A stretch of 12,032 bases of DNA, from contig JBBRZF010000108.1 of assembly GCA_038236965.1 (NCBI GenBank), positions 1 to 12,032 of the forward strand. Reading direction: 5' to 3'. The notes under the pieces are model-generated. The model was not told the origin of the DNA. It saw only the letters and a program-made list of their open reading frames with translations, and made no database searches. The position numbers were made by a program, and so were the translations under genes. Below are positions 6,705-12,032 of the stretch, one piece after another; position 1 is the stretch's first letter, and every line of letters starts with the position of its first letter. The stretch comes from JBBRZF01 sp038236965. GTDB lineage: Bacteria > Acidobacteriota > Terriglobia > Terriglobales > Acidobacteriaceae.

Positions 6705-7246
6705 TGCGACTTTCGCGGCTCCTGGCATTGTGTTTTCTTGTTGCGACCATCACGTCGGCGACCACGGTCATTCCCATGTCGCTCGAGGACATTACGCGCG
6801 CATCCACTACGGTGGTCGAAGCACGCGCCCTCAACTCCCACACGGCATGGAATGCCGAACACACTCTTATCTACACCTACACGCGCTTCCGAGTGAAACG
6901 TGCGCTGAAGGGGCAAGCTGCAGAGGTGGTGACCGTAAAGCAAATGGGCGGACACGCGGATGGATATGCGCAACACGTTTCCGGCGTGCGCTACTGGGCG
7001 GACGGCGAGGAAGTAGTTCTGTTCCTTCATCCCAGCGAAAAGAATGACGGCACGCTGGTTGTGACCGGATTGATGCAGGGAAATTTTGCAGTGCGGCATC
7101 TGCCGACGGGCGATATCGAGGTGGGGAATGGCGTGCCGGACGTCACCGCTTTTGACCCTGCTCATCGCGCGCTCTCCAGCTATCGCGGCGCGAAGATGTC
7201 GATAGGCCAACTTGAATCGCGGGTGCAGAAGGCGGTGACGCAATGA
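6704..7246 (+). CDS. Secreted beta-rich protein of unknown function, partner of matrixin protease
   Basis: 180 residues from the ATG at 6704, which shares one base with the stop of the lipoprotein gene. GGAGG at 6689-6693 serves as ribosome site; the adjacent in-frame GTG at 6701 is an equally possible start. A signal peptide (MRLSRLLALCFLVATITSA) is followed by a compact domain. Features seen: MSLEDITRASTTVVEARAL, alternating strands YTYTRFRVKRALKG and VVTVKQMGG, then WADGEEVVLFLHPSE and VTGLMQGNFAVR. This pattern (a region reporting transport of 'xLKG' then 'GEEVVLFL') is, as I recall it, that of exported proteins of unknown role often encoded beside matrixin proteases in Acidobacteriota and Deltaproteobacteria-like genomes; I cannot verify this here. 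No catalytic motif is visible. Its ATGA overlap with the next gene indicates tight co-translation and joint function. Confidence 0.75.
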   Translation: MRLSRLLALCFLVATITSATTVIPMSLEDITRASTTVVEARALNSHTAWNAEHTLIYTYTRFRVKRALKGQAAEVVTVKQMGGHADGYAQHVSGVRYWADGEEVVLFLHPSEKNDGTLVVTGLMQGNFAVRHLPTGDIEVGNGVPDVTAFDPAHRALSSYRGAKMSIGQLESRVQKAVTQ

Positions 7247-8235
7247 TCTCGAAAACTTTTCCGCGTCGCGCGAGCGTCGCCTTCCTTCTAATGGGGGCGA
7301 TAGGAATTGTATTGAGCATTCCGGCCTTCTCTTATCTGCCCATGTTCACGCGCGGAGGCGGCGTGGCACAGCCGGACCATTGGGACTTCGGTGCCTTCCC
7401 TGTCGTGTGGACGATCAACCCTGCCACGGGCACGAACATCAGCGGCACTCGCGCCGTGGCCGATGTGGTGCAAGCCTCGTTCAACACATGGACGTCTGCT
7501 CCGAATACGGCCATCGCCCTATCGCGCGGGCCGGATACGGCCAGCACCTCGGAGGGCTTCGACGGACAAAACCTTATCTGCTTCGTCTGCACAGGCGACT
7601 TCACCAAGGAGAGCAGCACCCTCGCGGTGACCTTCACCACTTCTGCCAACGCAACCGGACAGGCCACAAAACACGGAACCACCGCGACCTTTGTCGGGCA
7701 ACTGATCGACGGCGACATCCTCTTCAATCCCAACACGAAGTTCACGACCGGAGGAGGCACGGCGCAAGACCTGCAGACGATTGCCACACACGAGATCGGG
7801 CACTTCTTTGGGCTGGACCACTCTGCCGTGGTGAGGGCGACGATGTTTCCCTTCGCGCCAGTATCGCTGAACACGCTGGGCTGTGATGATGTGGCCGGGA
7901 TTTCTTCGCTGTATCCGAAGAGCGCGCCAGACGTTGCGGTGGGCAACATCACGGGAACGATCCGCTTCACCTCTGGTAGCGGCGTCTTCGGCGCCCACGT
8001 ATTTGCCGACTCGGTGACGAACAACGCGCAATTTGGCGGCACCATCCGAAAGACACCGATCGGCGCGATATCGAGACCGGACGGGACGTACACCATCGGC
8101 GGCGCGCCGCTGGATTCCTTCAACATCACGGCCGAACCGCTCGACCAACCTGTGGACAGCACCAACCTGCCGGACTTCGCTTCGGCCTTTGGCCAGAGTA
8201 GCCTGCAAACCAACTTCAACACGCGTTACCACTGA
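7243..8235 (+). CDS. Secreted matrixin-like zinc metalloprotease
   Basis: 330 residues. Its ATG overlaps the previous stop (ATGA). Signal peptide at 1-30 (basic n-region, hydrophobic core, AFS before the mature YLPMFTRGG). The catalytic domain spans about 40-225: the metzincin zinc site THEIGHFFGLDH gives H183, E184 (base), H187 and H193, followed by the Met-turn region RATMFPF (M201) and DDVAGISSLYPK, as in matrixin/peptidase M10-like proteins. C113 and C116 (LICFVC) may form a disulfide. Residues about 233-300 form a carboxypeptidase-regulatory-like beta sandwich (ITGTIRFTSG, then RPDGTYTIGGAP). It ends at TNFNTRYH. No propeptide with a cysteine switch is evident, so activation control is unclear. 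Substrate unknown; the role is presumably in degrading or processing extracellular protein. Last gene of the operon, followed by a terminator. Confidence 0.9.
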   Translation: MISKTFPRRASVAFLLMGAIGIVLSIPAFSYLPMFTRGGGVAQPDHWDFGAFPVVWTINPATGTNISGTRAVADVVQASFNTWTSAPNTAIALSRGPDTASTSEGFDGQNLICFVCTGDFTKESSTLAVTFTTSANATGQATKHGTTATFVGQLIDGDILFNPNTKFTTGGGTAQDLQTIATHEIGHFFGLDHSAVVRATMFPFAPVSLNTLGCDDVAGISSLYPKSAPDVAVGNITGTIRFTSGSGVFGAHVFADSVTNNAQFGGTIRKTPIGAISRPDGTYTIGGAPLDSFNITAEPLDQPVDSTNLPDFASAFGQSSLQTNFNTRYH

Positions 8236-8250
8236 TGTCGCGCGCAAGAG

Positions 8251-8275
8251 AAGGCCGCCCTGACGAGGCGGCCTT
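8251..8275 (+). terminator. Hairpin terminator shared by two convergent operons
   Basis: A 9-bp stem (AAGGCCGCC 8251-8259 with 8267-8275) around a 7-base loop ends in TTTT on the plus strand, 15 bases after the matrixin stop. Read on the minus strand it is followed by TTCTCTT, so it may also end the pilin operon stopping at 8296, less efficiently. Confidence 0.85.
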
Positions 8276-8295
8276 TTCATTGCTCCACGAGAATT

Positions 8296-8880
8296 CTATT
8301 TCGGCTGCGGCGCATCTTTCTTTGCCTTGGCCTTTTCTTCTTCAATCTGTTTTTCGATGTCCTGGCGCAGGCGATCATATTCGGTCAAAGTAGTCTGCTG
8401 GTTTTCGATGGCCTCCAGATAAATCCTCTTATGATTCTCGGTGTCGGCCTTGTCCGCTTTTTCCTGTAATGCGTGCAGTTTATGCTCCAACAGCGAACGT
8501 TCCTGTTTCACGGTGGCGAGCTTTTCCTGGAGTACGGCACCCTTGTCGGGCGCGGCTTCGGGGACAGCGGCAGGAGCATCCGTTCCGGGAGTCGGGGCTG
8601 TGGCTGCGGTCACGTTGGCGGCCCCGGCCTGACCAAGCACTGCGGTAACGGCTGCTGGAGAACCGCTTCTGGCGGGTGCGGGGGCAGGCGCTTTTTCCGG
8701 TGCTGGCGCAACGTGCTGCGGCATGTCGTCGTCGGTGTAGATGCGCTTGGCTTTCTTCTCCGTACTTTTTTGTTTCGAGGCGGCCACAATGGGGTCCGGC
8801 TCTTGCGAGTGCACGAGGGGAGCGCAGAACATCGCCGCACCCATCAACACCGCGACGGAAATCGTTTTCAAATCTTTCAT
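8296..8880 (-). CDS. Exported Pro/Ala-rich coiled-coil protein, end of minor-pilin operon
   Basis: 194 residues, function not recognised. A Sec signal peptide (1-25, ending LVHS) is followed by a basic Lys-rich stretch, the motif RIYTDDDMP (46-54), a low-complexity Pro/Ala region (57-112), and a charged amphipathic helix rich in Glu, Lys and Gln (about 115-188) likely to form a coiled coil. The protein ends in a Lys/Pro tail. It would be periplasmic; the Pro/Ala spacer suggests reach across the periplasm. It has AGGAG 7 bases before the ATG and starts 9 bases after the PilX stop, so is transcribed with the pilin genes. That position suggests a link to pilus assembly or anchoring, an inference only. 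The low-complexity parts weaken any family assignment. Confidence 0.75.
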   Translation of the reverse strand: MKDLKTISVAVLMGAAMFCAPLVHSQEPDPIVAASKQKSTEKKAKRIYTDDDMPQHVAPAPEKAPAPAPARSGSPAAVTAVLGQAGAANVTAATAPTPGTDAPAAVPEAAPDKGAVLQEKLATVKQERSLLEHKLHALQEKADKADTENHKRIYLEAIENQQTTLTEYDRLRQDIEKQIEEEKAKAKKDAPQPK

Positions 8881-8889
8881 CTCTCGCTC

Positions 8890-10503
8890 CTAGTAAGAAA
8901 CTTCGTGAATGTTGAGCATCGACGGAGGCGAAGGCACGTTGTTGTTCTTCAGCGCGCAGGCGTTGAAGTTGATGACCGCGCTACCACCGAGTGTGTTGTC
9001 CACGTAGGATTCCTGTCCGGCAAGCACCGCTCCGACGATGTTCGTCCTGTCGGAACCGCCGCCGGTGAATTTCACTACGCCGCGTACCAGGATCAATCCG
9101 TAGAATTGCAGGCCGCCGTGGATATTCAGATCTCCGTCCACAATGAGGATGCCATTGCCCGTAGAGCCAGCGGTGATCTGCAAGTTGCCCGGGACATAAG
9201 TGACCTGCGGAGTTGGGCAGCCCGCACCTGTCCAGGGCGTAACACTGGTATTGCATGCGCCGAAGGACGAGTCAGGCAGCGGATGATCCGGCGGTGTTGG
9301 AGGAAATGCCGGAGGAATACCAAACTGCTGACGCGTCTCATTGCCGCAATCACCGTTGGCCGTTCCCGTAGCCACCGTGCACGAATAGTTGTAAGGAGCG
9401 CTGCGAACGTCCGTCGCGCTCGATTTGTAGCTATTGATCATGGCCGGAATGTCGTAGGTCCACGCTTGGTTCTGCGCAACGATCGGGTCGGTGCCCGCCT
9501 TCAGGGTCTCTGACCTATTCGGATTATCCACCGTACCGGAAGCGTAGATCGCATATTTGCTGGTGTCGCAGGTCTTGCCGGGAAGGCTGGGGCACGTCCA
9601 TGTCGTGACAGCGTTGCTGCCATTTCCGGTCGTGGTCGAGGCGCAGTGCGCCGTGTCACAACTGCAGGAGTCGAAGCCGTTGACTTCTAACGCACCATTG
9701 AGGGTGACGTGATCCTGCGAGTCCACCGCGCCTTTGGTCACGATGGGTGGATTGTTGGCGACTTCCATCTGCACCATGCGACGCGAACCGAGCGACGTCA
9801 TAGCCATGGAAGTGAGGCGGTAGACCGTAGTGAAACTAGTAGCGCTGTAGGCTTCGCAGGTCCCGGCGCCACCGGGCAATTGCAATTGATGGGTTCCGTC
9901 CCAGCAAATAGGATAATTTGCTGTGCCGGTGGACGCGGCGGTCACCAGATAGGGAGTCGCCGAAGCGTTCGCCTTCTGGGTAACGCGTACCCACTTGTAA
10001 TCGAGCGAGCCGGTGGTGCCCTTGTACGGGTCCGAAGTGCTAGTGGCACTGGTGTACCAACCCGACGAGCCTTGCGATGTACTGCAGGGAACGTTGAGAG
10101 CACTTGCGGCCACGTCGGAAGAGATCGTGCTCAGTCCCGTGAACTGTTCGTGACAAAGTTCGGTATCGAAGAATTTATTGGTCGTCAGCCAGGGCGCGAC
10201 CGTTTCGCCGCTGCCCGCGTTTAAAATATAGTAGACGCCGGTTGCCGTGCCGCTTGCAGGCATGATCAAGGGTTTGATCGTTGGCGACACGCCTGTCATC
10301 AAGCGCACGCGCGCTTCCTGCAAGCCAGCCATGGCTGCGAAATAGGCCTTCTGTTCGTCGCGATAATTGCCATTGATCGCCGTCTCGGTATCGGCCATGA
10401 AGATGAGTCCCATGGCGATCGCAGTGATCAGCAAGAGAGCCAACATGCACATCAGTAGCGCGATGCCCCGCTCGTTCTTTCCTGCTCGCACGTTCATCAT
10501 CAT
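8890..10503 (-). CDS. pilX: PilX-type minor pilin, very large and cysteine-rich
   Basis: 537 residues, against roughly 200 for PilX of Pseudomonas. The N-terminus (KNERG, then IALLMCMLALLLITAIAMGLI) is the PilX_N class III leader plus hydrophobic helix; cleavage would fall after G13. Position +5 is not Glu, as in other PilX. The next residues ADTETAINGNYRDEQKAYFAAMAGLQEARVR (written in parts: ETAINGNYRDEQKAYFAA, then MAGLQEA) are the diagnostic helix of the family. The large C-terminal region (about 80-537) holds 14 cysteines and ends in beta repeats (GNLQITAGSTGNGILIVDGD, GGLQFYGLILVRGVVKF). Minor pilins prime type IV pilus assembly and may decorate the tip. Three ATGs in tandem give start choice (10503, 10500, 10497); AGGAG at 10512-10508 best fits the second. 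Lies 8 bases after the pilW stop. Confidence 0.85.
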   Translation of the reverse strand: MMMNVRAGKNERGIALLMCMLALLLITAIAMGLIFMADTETAINGNYRDEQKAYFAAMAGLQEARVRLMTGVSPTIKPLIMPASGTATGVYYILNAGSGETVAPWLTTNKFFDTELCHEQFTGLSTISSDVAASALNVPCSTSQGSSGWYTSATSTSDPYKGTTGSLDYKWVRVTQKANASATPYLVTAASTGTANYPICWDGTHQLQLPGGAGTCEAYSATSFTTVYRLTSMAMTSLGSRRMVQMEVANNPPIVTKGAVDSQDHVTLNGALEVNGFDSCSCDTAHCASTTTGNGSNAVTTWTCPSLPGKTCDTSKYAIYASGTVDNPNRSETLKAGTDPIVAQNQAWTYDIPAMINSYKSSATDVRSAPYNYSCTVATGTANGDCGNETRQQFGIPPAFPPTPPDHPLPDSSFGACNTSVTPWTGAGCPTPQVTYVPGNLQITAGSTGNGILIVDGDLNIHGGLQFYGLILVRGVVKFTGGGSDRTNIVGAVLAGQESYVDNTLGGSAVINFNACALKNNNVPSPPSMLNIHEVSY

Positions 10504-10511
10504 GTCGCTCC

Positions 10512-11321
10512 TTAGTTCGCCGGGATGCGGACGCGGGCCACAAATGCCATCACCGGTCGCAAACCGCTCTGCGAGTCGCCTCGCCGTGCCAAAACGTTGA
10601 TATTGATCTTGATGGTACGAATGGTTTTCAGCGCAAGTTTTCCTGCGGTAGTGCTGTAATCGGTCGGCGCAACCAGCGCGCCATTGCTGTCGTAAGCCGT
10701 GAAAGCGTTGACTGGCTTGTAGGTCGCGAACAGCGTGTCATTTGAAGTGTTGCTCGCATAGCTGGTGCCGTTGATAACGTAGGCGGCCACTCCGCTTGTT
10801 CCGCCGTTCGCGCCTCCGCTATTGATCACGTCCTGCAATTCCGTTTGCGCGGAAATGGTTTGTGACAACGGCGCTGTCGAATTCGTTTTCGCCAACTGAC
10901 TGCGCGAGATCTTGCACGGACACTTGCTAGCGACACCGTCGGAGGTGAGCTTATAGTTCACCACGTCCACCAGGCCGTCACCGTCCACATCGCCTTCGAA
11001 CCAGATCTCGTCGTAGGCGAACTTCACCAGGCCCACTGCGTTCTTGGAATCGTTTTCCGGACTGGCATTCAGTATGCCGCTGGCGTACATCTTCGTATTC
11101 GGATATCCGGCAGTATGCAGATCACGAGTGATCTGGTCCATAAACTCGCGCGATTCCTGCGTCAAATCAGTTTTGCTTTCTTCCGTTTTGTAGCGCTTTT
11201 GTACGTTCGAAACCTGCTCGAATACCACGCCCATCACGACCATCAGGACGGCCACCACGATCAGCATTTCCACAAGCGAGAAGCCCGCCTGCCGCATTTG
11301 CCTTGCTCTGTTCCGTTGCAT
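10512..11321 (-). CDS. pilW: PilW-type minor pilin
   Basis: 269 residues. The type III leader MQRNRARQMRQAG is followed by FSLVEMLIVVAVLMVVMGVV: cleavage after G13, Phe at +1 and Glu at +5, as needed for pilin assembly. The long N-terminal helix continues to about residue 75 (REFMDQITRDLHTAGYP), the signature of the PilW group. A loop DVDGDGLVD (111-119) fits the DxDxDGxxD calcium-binding pattern, in the segment FEGDVDGDGLVDVVNYKL. C134 and C136 could form a vicinal-type disulfide. The ATG has GAGG 4 bases upstream; the pilV stop lies 6 bases before it. The protein is an inner-membrane-inserted pseudopilin acting with PilV and PilX in the type IV pilus initiation complex. Confidence 0.85.
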   Translation of the reverse strand: MQRNRARQMRQAGFSLVEMLIVVAVLMVVMGVVFEQVSNVQKRYKTEESKTDLTQESREFMDQITRDLHTAGYPNTKMYASGILNASPENDSKNAVGLVKFAYDEIWFEGDVDGDGLVDVVNYKLTSDGVASKCPCKISRSQLAKTNSTAPLSQTISAQTELQDVINSGGANGGTSGVAAYVINGTSYASNTSNDTLFATYKPVNAFTAYDSNGALVAPTDYSTTAGKLALKTIRTIKININVLARRGDSQSGLRPVMAFVARVRIPAN

Positions 11322-11327
11322 AGGTCC

Positions 11328-11903
11328 TCAGTTCCCCAGCACTGCGATGGTGCGCAGCGTGACCGGCGGCATAAAGAAACGCAGTGAAGTATTCGCCCCT
11401 ACTTGCGCGGCCCCGGCTTGTCGCGCCGAAACAGTAATCAGCTTTGAGAAGTTATCGATGGTCAGAATGTTCCAGCGTATGTCGTAGGTGATCTGCCGTC
11501 CGGCGGAGCCGCACGTCACATAACTGGCTTTGTAGCCGGACGCGATCGCGCTTTGCGCCTGCGTGAAATCCACCGTTCCTGCCGAGGTAAGGGCGGCGCC
11601 CAAGGCGCTGCCCGCCGTGGCGGAGCCGACGGTGTTCACGGTGGTTACGGTTCCCGCGCAATCCGTTACTGTCAGCGAGTTGTTGGTCGTCTGCGCAGCG
11701 ATGGTGTCCAGCATGGCTTGCGCCGTCAGCGTTGCCTCGGTATCCAGTTTGTTGCGGTTGTTGCTGCTGATTGCGGTGGTGATCAGCACCAGCACACCCG
11801 CCAATCCAACGGCCAACATCGTCATCGCCAGCATTAGTTCAATAAGACTCATGCCGCCTTCCCGATGCATCTGCCCACGCCGCATTCCAATCCGTATTCG
11901 CAT
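11328..11903 (-). CDS. pilV: PilV-type minor pilin
   Basis: 191 residues from the chosen ATG at 11903, which has GAGG 7 bases upstream. In-frame ATGs at 11933, 11924 (sharing TAATG with the fimT stop), 11918, 11882 and 11870 are alternatives. All keep the leader ending HREGG and the hydrophobic helix MSLIELMLAMTMLAVGLAGV, with cleavage after Gly and Glu at +5. The helix and the following TTAISSNNRNKLDTEATLTA match PilV-type minor pilins; the C-terminal part (about 100-190) is a beta-rich pilin head with TYDIRWNILTID. Met rather than Phe at +1 is tolerated in this class. It sits between fimT and pilW in the usual minor-pilin order. Confidence 0.8.
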   Translation of the reverse strand: MRIRIGMRRGQMHREGGMSLIELMLAMTMLAVGLAGVLVLITTAISSNNRNKLDTEATLTAQAMLDTIAAQTTNNSLTVTDCAGTVTTVNTVGSATAGSALGAALTSAGTVDFTQAQSAIASGYKASYVTCGSAGRQITYDIRWNILTIDNFSKLITVSARQAGAAQVGANTSLRFFMPPVTLRTIAVLGN

Positions 11904-11923
11904 TGCTCCGCCTCGCATCCTCA

Positions 11924-12031
11924 TTACTGCCATTTGTTGCCCTGGTACATCCAGCTCTTGATCCGGCCACCGGGCGTTATCGTTAACGCTGCCCAGCCTG
12001 TCGAGCCGAAAACGTTGTCGCTCTTCATATA
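11924..12031 (-). CDS. FimT/GspH-type pseudopilin (C-terminal fragment)
   Basis: Only the last 35 codons are in the window; the gene begins beyond the right edge. The frame ends in TAA at 11926-11924 after SWMYQGNKWQ. The preceding ALTITPGGRIKSWMYQG is the pattern at the C-terminus of GspH/FimT pseudopilins (strand, T-P-x-G-R turn, final strand). It precedes pilV, pilW and pilX, exactly as fimT does in type IV minor-pilin operons. The frame runs below many ORF length limits because it is cut by the window end. Assignment rests on this short motif plus position. Confidence 0.65.
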   Translation of the reverse strand, partial: YMKSDNVFGSTGWAALTITPGGRIKSWMYQGNKWQ

Positions 12032-12032
12032 A

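Noticed and set aside
6140..7243. 367-codon open frame on the minus strand opposite the lipoprotein operon
   Set aside because: Its protein is low-complexity (proline, arginine) and antiparallel to two good exported proteins with coupled starts.
8473..9513. 346-codon plus-strand frame across the coiled-coil and pilX genes
   Set aside because: It spans the boundary of two real minus-strand genes and is rich in Arg, Gly and Val with no recognisable motif, typical of antisense shadows.

Overview
The window reads as ordinary chromosomal DNA from a GC-rich Gram-negative bacterium, most likely an Acidobacteriota (Terriglobia-like). This is an inference. It rests on the set of families: a TonB C-terminal protein, a secreted matrixin-type protease in a small operon of secreted proteins, a GspH/FimT-PilV-PilW-PilX minor-pilin cluster with a very large PilX, and a lipoprotein with a lipobox. 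No tRNA, rRNA, CRISPR, insertion sequence or phage gene was seen, and no gene-free stretch exceeds 300 bases.

Layout. Bases 2-172 (+) are the tail of a TonB-like protein. It converges, 16 bases apart, with a 754-residue minus-strand protein (189-2453) of unknown overall role that carries a class III nucleotide-cyclase-like domain. A 218-base gap with a clear terminator separates that from a secreted PA-domain/M28 zinc aminopeptidase (2672-4360, -). Upstream lie a thioredoxin-fold CPVC protein (4505-5002, -) and the adenine glycosylase MutY (5023-6054, -). The latter two are 20 bases apart and probably form an oxidative-damage dicistron driven by a good sigma70-like promoter at 6066-6094.

From 6156 to 8235 (+) three exported proteins are tightly coupled (TGATG and ATGA overlaps): a lipoprotein with a likely Ig/IPT-like domain, a small secreted beta-rich protein, and a matrixin-like metalloprotease with HExxHxxGxxH. 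The three probably act together outside the inner membrane.

From 8296 to the window end (-) is the minor pilin operon, read as fimT/gspH (tail only), pilV, pilW, pilX and a secreted Pro/Ala-rich coiled-coil protein. Gaps are a few bases. It converges with the matrixin operon on a shared hairpin terminator at 8251-8275.

The most interesting points are the cyclase-like domain that keeps metal and transition-state residues but not the usual purine-selecting ones, the coupled matrixin operon, the cysteine-rich PilX, and the coiled-coil protein at the end of the pilin operon. I did not find anything I would call a clearly new defence or mobile system.
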